Shown piece after piece: positions 34,471-42,186 of a DNA stretch of 64,000 bases. The DNA comes from Nitrobacter sp035546855. GTDB taxonomy: Bacteria > Pseudomonadota > Alphaproteobacteria > Rhizobiales > Xanthobacteraceae. The position numbers and the translations under genes were made by a program. A model generated the notes under the pieces. That model searched no databases and was not told where the DNA came from. It saw only the letters and a list, made by a program, of their open reading frames with translations. The first letter of the stretch is position 1. The number at the start of each line of letters is the position of its first letter. The stretch lies in NCBI GenBank assembly GCA_035546855.1, contig DASZVY010000063.1:1-64000 (forward strand), written 5' to 3'.

Positions 34471-35624
34471 AACAGGTTCAATTGCTGCCCGGCACCGGCC
34501 GGCTTCGTGAAATGATCGACCGTCAATCGCGAGCGCCGCTTGTTGAGGCCAAGCCTCTCGCAGGCGATCTCGAACCGGCGCCCGATCATCCAGGCCATCG
34601 GTCCCGTGCCTTTCATGCGCGTGCCCCATTGGGAATCGTAGTCGCGACCGTTCCGCATGTCGCGGATCAGGGTGAAGACGTGGCGATAGCGATCCGGATA
34701 ATTGGCGATCAGCCAATCGCGGAACAGGTCGCGCACCTCGAGCGGCAGGCGCAGCAACACGTAGCTCGCCTCCTTCACCCCTGCATGGGCGGCGGCATCG
34801 AGAATGCGCTCGATCTCCATGTCGTTCAGCGCGGGAATGACCGGCGCGACCATCACTGTGGTCGGGATACCCGCCTCCGCCAACTGCCGCAGCGCCTCAA
34901 GCCGCTTCGGCGGCGTCGAGGCGCGCGGCTCCATGGTCCGCGCCAGCTTCGGATCGAGCGACGTGACCGAGAGCGCCACCTTGGCGAGGTTGCGTTTCGC
35001 CATGCGCGAGAGGATGTCGATGTCGCGCACGACCAACGCCGATTTGGTAACGATACCGACCGGGTGCGACGCGCGCTCCAGCACTTCGAGAATGCCGCGC
35101 ATGATCCGGCTGTCGCGCTCGATCGGCTGGTAGGGATCGGTATTGGTTCCGATCGCGATCATCTTCGGCTCGTAATCCGGCGCCGCCAATTCCTTCTCGA
35201 GCAGAGCCGGTGCATCGGGTTTTGCGAACAGTTTTGACTCGAAGTCCAGTCCCGGCGAGAGGCCGAGATAGGCATGGGTCGGCCGGGCAAAACAGTAGAC
35301 GCAGCCATGCTCACAGCCGCGGTACGGATTGATCGAGCGATCGAAACCGATGTCGGGCGAATCGTTCCGGGTGATGACTTTTCGCGCGGTGTCGACCGCC
35401 ACGGTGGTCTTGAACGGCGGCAGATCGTCGAGACTCCGCCATCCGTCGTCGAACGCGACCCTGGCCTCGGCTTCGTAGCGGCCGCTTGAATTGGTTTGCG
35501 CACCCCGCCCTCGCCGCCGGTCTCGGTCGATCGCGACGTCGATCTCGGCAAAAGGCGCAACCGCCGGCGCCGGAGGCGTGGCGGCCGGCGGTTGCTTCAG
35601 GGCTTGAGAGGAGGCTCGGCTCAT
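34467..35624 (-). CDS. PA0069-family radical SAM protein
   Basis: 385 aa. N-terminal Pro/Ala-rich leader, then VITRNDSPDIGFDRSINPYRGCEHGCVYCFARPTHAYLG, containing the radical SAM CxxxCxxC triad (CEHGCVYC). The NPYRGCEHGC.YCFAR..H block is that of the PA0069/Rv2578c group related to spore photoproduct lyase. The C-terminus has the conserved GTRMKGTGPMAWMIGRRF. The reaction is unknown; [4Fe-4S] cluster and SAM use are inferred from the triad. The gene ends inside the CTAG of repeat copy B. Confidence 0.93.
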   Translation of the reverse strand: MSRASSQALKQPPAATPPAPAVAPFAEIDVAIDRDRRRGRGAQTNSSGRYEAEARVAFDDGWRSLDDLPPFKTTVAVDTARKVITRNDSPDIGFDRSINPYRGCEHGCVYCFARPTHAYLGLSPGLDFESKLFAKPDAPALLEKELAAPDYEPKMIAIGTNTDPYQPIERDSRIMRGILEVLERASHPVGIVTKSALVVRDIDILSRMAKRNLAKVALSVTSLDPKLARTMEPRASTPPKRLEALRQLAEAGIPTTVMVAPVIPALNDMEIERILDAAAHAGVKEASYVLLRLPLEVRDLFRDWLIANYPDRYRHVFTLIRDMRNGRDYDSQWGTRMKGTGPMAWMIGRRFEIACERLGLNKRRSRLTVDHFTKPAGAGQQLNLF

Positions 35625-35793
35625 GATCTAAAATATAGCACGCCATAAGAACAAATCAAGAACATGAACGCACCGGCCGCGATTTCCCGCATCCGGCCGG
35701 CGCGCCTGCCGTGAAATGCAGCACCCGGCCGGCTGCGCTGCCCCCGCCGGAATGATAACGATGCCGGACTTTTCGCTATCCTGCGGGCGACCC

Positions 35794-36363
35794 ATGCTGA
35801 GCGTGATCATTCCGACCGACGGGGTCGAACAGACGACTGTCGCGACGCTTGCCGCCCTGGTGCCTGGTGCGGCGGCCGGCGTGATCCGCGAGGTCCTGCT
35901 GGTCGATCGGGCGGGAACCGATGTCATCCCCCGCGTCGCCGACGTGGCCGGGTGCCGGTATCTTCTTCTCGGGGGATCGCGCGCGGCGGCGATGGCGGAA
36001 GGCGCGCGTCAGGCGCGTTCGCCCTGGCTGATGTTCCTGCACGCCGGCGCGGTGCTCGACGCCGGCTGGATCGAGGAAACGTCGCAGTTCATGCAGGCGA
36101 TGGCGGCCTCCGACACGCCGCGCGCGGGCATTTTCAGCTATGCGCGCTCGCCTTACGCACCGTGGGGATGGCGTGACGGCTTGAGCGCGCTGGCGCGTGC
36201 CGTCTCGGGACCCTCGCCCGATCAGGGGCTGCTGATCGCCAAACATCATTATGAGCGGCTCGGCGGCTACGCGCCGGACAAGCCGCATCCGGAAGCCCGA
36301 CTGCTCCGGCAACTCGGGCGCTCGTCCCGGACCCTGCTGCGAAGCCGCATCGTGGTGGCCTGA
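35794..36363 (+). CDS. Small family 2-like glycosyltransferase
   Basis: 189 aa from the ATG at 35794 (MLSVIIPTDG), with GGGCGA upstream. The GT-A start SVIIPT, then EVLLVDRAGTD, GSRAAAMAEGARQARSPWLMFLHAGAVLD (the 'D/AG' loop equivalent to the metal-binding DXD is AGAVLD here) and GLLIAKHHYERLGGY are those of short GT2-type enzymes. The donor and acceptor are unknown. Promoter region shared with the divergent radical SAM gene. Confidence 0.8.
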   Translation: MLSVIIPTDGVEQTTVATLAALVPGAAAGVIREVLLVDRAGTDVIPRVADVAGCRYLLLGGSRAAAMAEGARQARSPWLMFLHAGAVLDAGWIEETSQFMQAMAASDTPRAGIFSYARSPYAPWGWRDGLSALARAVSGPSPDQGLLIAKHHYERLGGYAPDKPHPEARLLRQLGRSSRTLLRSRIVVA

Positions 36364-36388
36364 CATTCGGCAGCGTCGGCCGCAAAAT

Positions 36389-36862
36389 TCATGCACGCTC
36401 GAAAATCAGGCAGGTCGTTGTGCCGTGGGCCAGCAGTTTGCCGTTGCTGTCGATCAATCTTCCTTCGGAAACGCCCACACGACGGCCGCAGGACAGAACG
36501 GTCCCCTCGGCCTTGACGACACCCGTGTCCACCGTGATCGGCCGAAGCATGGAAATCTTCAATTCCAGAGTGGTCGACCCGCTGCCCTTGCCGACCATGG
36601 ACCGAATTGACAGCCCCATGCACGTGTCGAGCAAGGTCGCGGCGAAACCACCGTGAACGGTTCCTTCGGGGTTCAGGAACGTGTCCCTGGGCGTGGCGGC
36701 CACGACGACCTTTCCGGCGGCGACTTCGACGATGTCATAGTTGAGCGTTGCCGCCATCGTATTCAAAGGCAGCGTGCCATCGACAAAGCCTTGCACGAAT
36801 TCCCTACCGCTCAGCGCGTTTCGGTCCTCGACGCTCACAATCCCGAATCGCTTGCCCGTCAT
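36389..36862 (-). CDS. PaaI-family hotdog thioesterase
   Basis: 157 aa from the ATG at 36862, which has GGGAGG 5 bases upstream; an ATG 21 bp earlier is less likely. Hotdog motif NPEGTVHGGFAATLLDTCMGLSI (N-G-VHGG---L-D) and the strand TTLELKISMLRPI are typical. Acyl-CoA thioesterase of unknown substrate. It is divergent from the MarR-GNAT gene; the shared 217-bp intergenic region contains two abutting palindromes, so both genes may respond to that regulator. Confidence 0.88.
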   Translation of the reverse strand: MTGKRFGIVSVEDRNALSGREFVQGFVDGTLPLNTMAATLNYDIVEVAAGKVVVAATPRDTFLNPEGTVHGGFAATLLDTCMGLSIRSMVGKGSGSTTLELKISMLRPITVDTGVVKAEGTVLSCGRRVGVSEGRLIDSNGKLLAHGTTTCLIFERA

Positions 36863-37023
36863 GTTCGCCTCCCTTTCGTTCACCGGGACGGCATACCCTT
36901 CTCACCTGACGCGGTGCTTCGGCCCCGAGCGAAGAATGGGTGGAAAAATGCAGCGCCCTCATCGCGACCGGTGGATGCCTCCTTCGAGAATCGGGGAACG
37001 CGGCCGGAAGGCCTCCTTGCCTA

Positions 37024-37065
37024 TTATTTGATTTCGTCAAATAATTACTTGATAGAATCAAGTAA
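37024..37065. promoter_or_regulatory. Twin perfect palindromes, putative MarR operators
   Basis: Two adjacent 21-bp inverted repeats in an AT-rich patch 15 bp upstream of the MarR-GNAT start. Site 1 (37024-37044) has arms TTATTTGA and TCAAATAA with a 5-base spacer; site 2 (37045-37065) has arms TTACTTGAT and ATCAAGTAA with a 3-base spacer. Both fit the pattern TTAyTTGA...TCAArTAA, and their centres are 21 bp (two helical turns) apart, so two regulator dimers could bind one face. MarR proteins bind such palindromes and repress their own gene; inferred here. Confidence 0.75.
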
Positions 37066-37079
37066 CTGGAAGCGCCCCC

Positions 37080-38009
37080 ATGCCGAACGGCCTCGAGAGT
37101 CAGATCGCCGCCATTCGCGGCTTCAATCGCTTCTACACGCGCCGGATCGGCGTCATCGAGCCGCGCCTGCTCGACAGCCCCTGGTCGCTCCAGGAAGCAC
37201 GGATCATCTATGAGATTGCACAGCGGGGAACCTGCACCGCCACCGACCTCGTGCGCGAGCTCGGTCTCGACGCCGGATATGTCAGCCGCACCCTGCGGGG
37301 ATTGCAGCGGCGCCAGATCGTCAGCCGCAGGCCGTCGAAGGAAGATGGCCGCGTCAGCGAGATCGCGCTGACCGCCAGGGGCAGGACAGCCTTCGCCGAA
37401 CTGGACCGGCGCTCCCGCGACGACATCGGATCGTTGCTCCGCCAACTCGGCGACGGCGAACGCGCCGCCTTGGTCAATGCGATGGCCACCATCGAGCGGA
37501 CGCTGGAGCCGCCGGCGGAGAAACCACCGGCCGCCTATCGCCTGCGATCCCATCGGCCCGGCGATATCGGCTGGGTGATTTCGCGACACGGCGCGATCTA
37601 TGCGCGGGAGTTCGGATGGGACATCGGTTTCGAAGCGCTGGTCGCGGAGATTGCCGCGCAGTTCATCCGAAATTACGACCCCGCGCGCGAGCGCTGCTGG
37701 ATCGCTGAGGTCGGCGGCCAACCGGTCGGCAGCATATTTCTCGTCAAAGCGTCCAACGAGGCCGCAAAGCTCCGATTGCTGCTGGTGGAGGAGACGGCGC
37801 GCGGTCTCGGCATCGGGCGTGCGCTGGTCGACGAATGCATCCGTTTTGCGAAAGAGGCCGGCTATTCGTCGATCACGCTATGGACGCAGAGCATCCTGCT
37901 CGCCGCGCGCGGCATCTATCAGAACGCGGGCTTCCGCTTGGTCAAGGAGGAGGCGCACCACAGCTTCGGCGTGGATCTCATCGGCGAAACCTGGGAGATG
38001 AAGCTGTAG
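37080..38009 (+). CDS. MarR-type regulator fused to GNAT acetyltransferase
   Basis: 309 aa. Residues 1-145 are a MarR winged helix (ATDLVRELGLDAGYVSRTLRGLQRRQIVSRRPSKEDGR, with the wing and dimer helices). Residues 155-309 are a GNAT domain with acetyl-CoA loop RGLGIGRALVDECI at about 240 and the final YQNAGFRLVKEE. MarR-GNAT fusions are a known architecture thought to link acetylation of a small molecule or protein to transcription; the substrate is unknown. Twin palindromes just upstream suggest autoregulation. Confidence 0.93.
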   Translation: MPNGLESQIAAIRGFNRFYTRRIGVIEPRLLDSPWSLQEARIIYEIAQRGTCTATDLVRELGLDAGYVSRTLRGLQRRQIVSRRPSKEDGRVSEIALTARGRTAFAELDRRSRDDIGSLLRQLGDGERAALVNAMATIERTLEPPAEKPPAAYRLRSHRPGDIGWVISRHGAIYAREFGWDIGFEALVAEIAAQFIRNYDPARERCWIAEVGGQPVGSIFLVKASNEAAKLRLLLVEETARGLGIGRALVDECIRFAKEAGYSSITLWTQSILLAARGIYQNAGFRLVKEEAHHSFGVDLIGETWEMKL

Positions 38010-38012
38010 ATA

Positions 38013-38576
38013 TCAGGCCGACGCACCCTTGGCTTTCGGCCGACGCAAATGCTCGTCCAGCCGCGGCATGATCTCGACGAAGTTGCAGGGCCGCGTGCGG
38101 TAATCGAGCTGGTGCGCGAGGATGCCGTCCCAGCCGTCGCGGCAGGCGCCGGGCGATCCCGGCAGACAGAAGATGAAGGTCGATCCCGCGGTGCCCGCAG
38201 TGGCGCGGCTCTGGATCGTCGAGGCGCCGATCTTGGCGTGGCTCAGCATGTGGAAGGCGATCGAGAAGCCGTCCATCCGCTTCTCGAACAGCGGCTCGAC
38301 CGCTTCCGGCGTGACATCGCGGCCGGTGAAGCCGGTGCCCCCGGTGGTGATGATGGCGTCGACCCCCGGGTCGGCAATCCATTTGCGGATCACGGCGCGA
38401 ATCGACTCGACGTCGTCAGCGACGATCTCGCGCGCCGCGAGACGATGACCCGCGCCGGTCAACCGCTCCACCAGCGTCGCGCCGGACTTGTCGTCGTCGG
38501 GCGAACGGGTGTCGGAGATCGTCAGCACCGCGATATTGAGCGGGATGAAGGATTTGGTTTCATCGGTGGAGGACAT
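38013..38576 (-). CDS. moaB: Molybdenum cofactor biosynthesis protein B
   Basis: 187 aa from the ATG at 38576, which has AAAGG 8-9 bases upstream. MoaB/MogA fold: IAVLTISDTRSPDDDKSG, IITTGGTGFTGRDVTPEA, FSIAFHMLSHAKIGASTIQSRATAG and FCLPGSPGACRDGWD. Binds and adenylylates molybdopterin, or is an inactive homologue, during Moco synthesis. Convergent with the MarR-GNAT gene, 3 bp apart. No other Moco gene is nearby. Confidence 0.93.
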   Translation of the reverse strand: MSSTDETKSFIPLNIAVLTISDTRSPDDDKSGATLVERLTGAGHRLAAREIVADDVESIRAVIRKWIADPGVDAIITTGGTGFTGRDVTPEAVEPLFEKRMDGFSIAFHMLSHAKIGASTIQSRATAGTAGSTFIFCLPGSPGACRDGWDGILAHQLDYRTRPCNFVEIMPRLDEHLRRPKAKGASA

Positions 38577-38680
38577 GGCGTGACCTTTCGCCTTTCGCGA
38601 AGTCGTCATCATCCCGAGTCCGCGCACCCTTTATGCGCGCCTCGAAGGATGGACCAAAAGCACGAGCGCCCGTCATCGCA

Positions 38681-39619
38681 TCACAGATTGTTCGCGCCGA
38701 ACGTGTTGCAGGCCTGCACCGTGCCTTGCTGATAGCCGGTCATGAACCAGCGCTTGCGTTGCGCCGCCGAGCCATGGGTGAACGAGTCCGGCACCACGCG
38801 CCCGGTGGCCTGCCGTTGCAGCGTATCGTCGCCGATGGCCGACGCCGTGGTCAGCGCGGCGTCGATGTCGCCGTCCTCGAGGAAGCCGGGACGCTTCTTC
38901 TCCTCGCGGTTGACCCAGACGCCGGAGAGGCAGTCCGCCTGCAACTCGACCTTGACCTGCAAGGCATTCGCTTCGGCCTTGCTTCCCGCCTGCTGCTGCA
39001 GCCGTGTCACGCGCGGCAGGATACCGAGCAGATTCTGAACGTGGTGCCCGGCCTCGTGCGCGATGATGTAAGCGGCGGTGAATTTGCAGGCGTTGCCCGA
39101 ACAGCCGTGGAACCGGGTCTCGACCTGATGGAAGAACGAGGTATCGAGGAAAATCTGCTGGTCCGGCGGGCAATAGAACGGGCCCATGGCCGCCTGCGCC
39201 ATGCCGCAACGCCCTCCGTTGGTGGCGTTTCGGAACAACACGATACGCGGACCGTGGTACTGCTGGCCACTGGCCTGGAAGATTTCCGTCCAGCGATCGT
39301 CGATCTCGCCAAGGATACCCGCGATCATGTTGCCCATCTCGTCGGTGGGCGCGCCCCGCTTGCCGGACGAGGAGCGGTTGCCGGTCTGATAGGTCGGAGC
39401 CTGACCGCCGCCGGTGAGAATCTCGGCGCCGCCGATCAGGATGCGCGGATCGATGCCGAAGGCGTAGCCGAGCAGGCCGAGCACGATGACGGTCCCGATG
39501 CCGAGCCCGCCACCGCCCATCGGAAGGCCGAAACCACCGCCACCCCCGCCGAACCCGCCGCCATCCTGGTCGCGGCGATCGTCGATGTCGTCGCTGCGGC
39601 GGAAATCGTCATAACGCAT
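38681..39619 (-). CDS. Neutral zinc metallopeptidase (YpfJ-like)
   Basis: 312 aa. Charged, Gly-rich N-terminus (DDIDDRRDQDGGGFGGGGGG), one membrane segment (GGLGIGTVIVLGLLGYAFGI), then the metallopeptidase domain with IIAHEAGHHVQNLLG (zincin HExxH with an extra His) and FYCPPDQQIFLDTSFF. Ends with KRWFMTGYQQGTVQACNTFG, the normal family C-terminus. Presumed membrane-anchored zinc peptidase in the periplasm; substrate unknown. Confidence 0.93.
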   Translation of the reverse strand: MRYDDFRRSDDIDDRRDQDGGGFGGGGGGFGLPMGGGGLGIGTVIVLGLLGYAFGIDPRILIGGAEILTGGGQAPTYQTGNRSSSGKRGAPTDEMGNMIAGILGEIDDRWTEIFQASGQQYHGPRIVLFRNATNGGRCGMAQAAMGPFYCPPDQQIFLDTSFFHQVETRFHGCSGNACKFTAAYIIAHEAGHHVQNLLGILPRVTRLQQQAGSKAEANALQVKVELQADCLSGVWVNREEKKRPGFLEDGDIDAALTTASAIGDDTLQRQATGRVVPDSFTHGSAAQRKRWFMTGYQQGTVQACNTFGANNL

Positions 39620-39728
39620 GGCGCTCGTCCTTCATTCCCGTTCGACCATTATCGCGCTGCCCTTGGCGACGCCATGACAAGGTAAAATTTCCTGTCTGTT
39701 AATCAATAACCCGCCCGGCAAAAATTGC

Positions 39729-39753
39729 CTAGTGGAGCGCATCCGACATTCAT
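39729..39753. repeat. CTAG-ended element, half copy G
   Basis: CTAGTGGAGCGCATCC then GACATTCAT. It aligns without gaps to the arm of copy E (CTAGCGGAGCGAATTT, GACATTCGC). I see no convincing second arm within 100 bp. It lies about 110 bp upstream of the metallopeptidase start. Confidence 0.5.
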
Positions 39754-39956
39754 GCCGCTTGGCCGCGCGTTCTGGATGCAACCGTTCGAATCGGACCGCT
39801 CGCCCGTTTTCAGGGTGACGGCGCGGCGAACCGGGATGCGCCCTCCGTGCGTCTTTCATTCCGCGATCGACATCGTCCTTGCAACGCGGGTGGCATCGCC
39901 CGCACAGGCGTCGCGCCATTTCATGGCTCGCGTCACGTTACGAAACGTGTCTACAG

Positions 39957-39971
39957 TTAAGTCGATTTTTA
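39957..39971 (+). promoter_or_regulatory. CtrA-like box upstream of ccrM
   Basis: TTAA-GTCGATT-TTTA, one mismatch from the CtrA consensus TTAA-N7-TTAA, 81 bp before the ccrM ATG. In Caulobacter and other alphaproteobacteria CtrA activates ccrM late in the cell cycle, so the location fits. The downstream GAGTC sites (40033-40037, 40047-40051, 40103-40107) could report methylation state. Assignment is by pattern only. Confidence 0.5.
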
Positions 39972-40051
39972 CTTTGCGCATTCACTGTAGCGCCAGTCGG
40001 ATGTTGGTCCCGCGTCGCCGACAGCGTCGCCTGAGTCAGAGTAATTGAGTC

Positions 40052-41182
40052 ATGGTTGTGTCGCGTCGCGGGGCGTCTGCAAGGGCGCCCCGCACAAAAT
40101 TTGAGTCCCCGAGTACCCGCATCATCGTCGGCGACTGTGTCGCTGAAATGTCGAAGCTCCCGGCCGGATCGGTCGATCTGGTGTTTGCGGATCCTCCCTA
40201 TAACCTGCAGCTCAAGGGCGACCTGAAACGCCCCGACGAATCGCATGTCGATGCCGTCAACAACGACTGGGACAAGTTCTCGTCGTTCGCAGCCTATGAT
40301 GACTTCACGCGCGCCTGGCTGCTCGCCTGCCGCCGCGTCATGAAGCCTCAAGCGACGATATGGGTCATCGGCTCCTACCACAACATCTTCCGCGTCGGCG
40401 CCATCATGCAGGACCTCGGCTTCTGGGTCCTCAACGATATCGTCTGGCGCAAGACCAATCCGATGCCGAATTTCCGCGGCCGCCGCTTCACCAACGCGCA
40501 CGAAACCATGATCTGGGCGGCGCGCGACGAGAACGCCAAGGGCTACACCTTCAACTACGAAGCTCTGAAGGCCGCCAACGAAGACGTGCAGGCGCGCTCG
40601 GACTGGCTGATTCCGCTGTGCACCGGCGAGGAACGCCTCAAGGGCGCCGACGGCAAGAAGGTGCACCCGACGCAAAAGCCGGAGGGGCTGCTCGCGCGCG
40701 TTCTGCTCTCGTCGTCGAGACCGGGCGACCTCGTGATCGACCCATTCAACGGCACCGGCACCACAGGCGCGGTCGCCAAGCGGCTGGGCCGCAACTACAT
40801 CGGCTTCGAGCGCGACCGGACCTACGCCGCGGCCGCCGAGCAACGCATCGCCGCGATCGAGCCGCTGCCCGAGGCGACGCTGGCGCCGTTCATGACGGCG
40901 CGCGAGGCGCCCCGCGTGGCGTTCTCCGAACTGATCGAGCGCGGCATGATCTCGCCGGGCGCGAAGCTCGTCGATTCGAAGAAGCGCCATGGCGCGCTGG
41001 TGCGCGCCGACGGCGCCATCATGCTCGGCGACAAGGTCGGCTCGATCCACCGCATCGGCGCGGTGGCGCAGGGCTCCGGAGCCTGCAACGGCTGGACGTT
41101 CTGGCATGTCGAGACCAAGCAGGGCCTCAAGCTGATCGACGAATTGCGCGCCGAGATCCGCAGCACGATGGCCGCGGGCTGA
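40052..41182 (+). CDS. ccrM: Cell-cycle DNA adenine methyltransferase CcrM (GANTC)
   Basis: 376 aa. Beta-class N6-adenine methyltransferase: catalytic DPPY at 47-50 (VFADPPYNLQLKGDLKRPD), IWVIGSYHNIFRVG, VWRKTNPMPNFRGRRFTNAHE, HPTQKPEGLLARVL and the SAM motif DPFNGTGTTGAVAKRLGR. The last 80 or so residues (from FMTAREAPRVAF) form the C-terminal domain found in CcrM and needed for GANTC recognition. Methylates adenine in GANTC after replication and is essential or nearly so in several relatives. An orphan methylase with no restriction gene nearby. Confidence 0.96.
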   Translation: MVVSRRGASARAPRTKFESPSTRIIVGDCVAEMSKLPAGSVDLVFADPPYNLQLKGDLKRPDESHVDAVNNDWDKFSSFAAYDDFTRAWLLACRRVMKPQATIWVIGSYHNIFRVGAIMQDLGFWVLNDIVWRKTNPMPNFRGRRFTNAHETMIWAARDENAKGYTFNYEALKAANEDVQARSDWLIPLCTGEERLKGADGKKVHPTQKPEGLLARVLLSSSRPGDLVIDPFNGTGTTGAVAKRLGRNYIGFERDRTYAAAAEQRIAAIEPLPEATLAPFMTAREAPRVAFSELIERGMISPGAKLVDSKKRHGALVRADGAIMLGDKVGSIHRIGAVAQGSGACNGWTFWHVETKQGLKLIDELRAEIRSTMAAG

Positions 41183-41347
41183 CGCCGCGTCCTCCCGTCT
41201 TCATGCGATCGTGGGGCTGCACATGCATCGGGGCAGCTCTCACGAACTCGTCGGTTGCATGGCGTCGCAAATCCGCGCATGAGATCGCGGCCTACCCACG
41301 CGAATCCCGCTCAGTTCGCTTCAATCCAAGATAAAGGGAGATTTTCG

Positions 41348-42034
41348 GTGCTGAAATTCTATTTCAACGGCTCGCCCAATCCCACCAAAGTCGCCCTGTT
41401 TCTCGAGGAAGCCGGCCTTCCGTACGAGCCGATTGCGGTCGATACCCGCGTGGGCGACCAGTTCAAGGCCGACTATCTCTCCGTCAACCCCAACGGCAAG
41501 GTCCCGGCAATCGACGATAGCGGCGTGAAGGTTTTCGACAGCAATGCGATCCTGCTCTATCTCGCCGAGAAGACCGGAAAATTCCTGCCCGCAAACACAC
41601 CCGCCAACCGCGGCGAACTGCTGTCATGGCTGATGTTCGTCGCGACCGGCGTCGGGCCGTTCTTCGGTCAGGCGGTGCACTTCAAGCACTTCGCGCCCGA
41701 GAAGGTCGACTACGCCAACACCCGCTATCAATACGAGGCGCAGCGTCACCTCGGCGTGCTCAACCAGCGTCTCGAAGGGCGCAAGTACATGGTGGGCGAC
41801 ACCTACACCATCGTCGACATGGACGTGTGGGGCTGGGCGCGGATGGCCGGCTTCATCCTTGGCGAGGAAGGCGCCGCCAGATTCCCCAACGTCAAGCGAC
41901 TGGTCGAAGAGATCGGCGCACGGCCCGCCGCGGCGAAGGCCATCGCGCTGAAGGACAAGTTCAAGTGGAAGGCGGAGATGGACGCGGAAGCGCGAAGCGT
42001 CATGTTCAAGCACCTCCCAACCAAAGCCGCCTGA
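41348..42034 (+). CDS. Glutathione S-transferase family protein
   Basis: 228 aa from a GTG at 41348 with AAAGGGAG about 5-8 bases upstream. Thioredoxin-like N-domain LKFYFNGSPNPTKVALFLEEAGLPYE, YLSVNPNGKVPAIDD with the cis-Pro, DSNAILLYLAEKTG; helical C-domain with YMVGDTYTIVDMDVWGW. Sequence type resembles YghU/Nu-class GSTs acting on organic peroxides or disulfides; specificity is inferred. The monooxygenase gene follows on the same strand after 152 bp. Confidence 0.92.
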   Translation: MLKFYFNGSPNPTKVALFLEEAGLPYEPIAVDTRVGDQFKADYLSVNPNGKVPAIDDSGVKVFDSNAILLYLAEKTGKFLPANTPANRGELLSWLMFVATGVGPFFGQAVHFKHFAPEKVDYANTRYQYEAQRHLGVLNQRLEGRKYMVGDTYTIVDMDVWGWARMAGFILGEEGAARFPNVKRLVEEIGARPAAAKAIALKDKFKWKAEMDAEARSVMFKHLPTKAA

Positions 42035-42186
42035 CCATCCGCCGGCCGTCGCGCCGGGCCGTCTGCCGGACGCGCCCGGCGTTTTCTGTCGACGCAATCC
42101 CTGCTCCCGGCGAACGATCGGCCATCCGATCTTGCCCCTACCATCTTCCTCGTGTCATGACGCTTCGTGGCTTCAAGGGGCTTGTC

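Larger units (their letters stand above)
39620..40051. other. 432-bp regulatory gap upstream of ccrM
   Basis: No gene is supported. It contains a CTAG-type half repeat (39729-39753), a 16-bp inverted repeat CACGTT-ACGA-AACGTG (39934-39949), a CtrA-like box (39957-39971) and two GANTC sites (40033-40037, 40047-40051) directly before the ccrM start. The zinc metallopeptidase promoter must also lie at its left end. Confidence 0.6.

Noticed and set aside
39725..40048. 107-codon frame upstream of ccrM
   Set aside because: It overlaps the regulatory boxes and a half repeat, and its translation is not recognisable as a protein family.
40052..41182. Restriction-modification system
   Set aside because: The methyltransferase has the CcrM C-terminal domain and no adjacent endonuclease; it is the orphan cell-cycle methylase.
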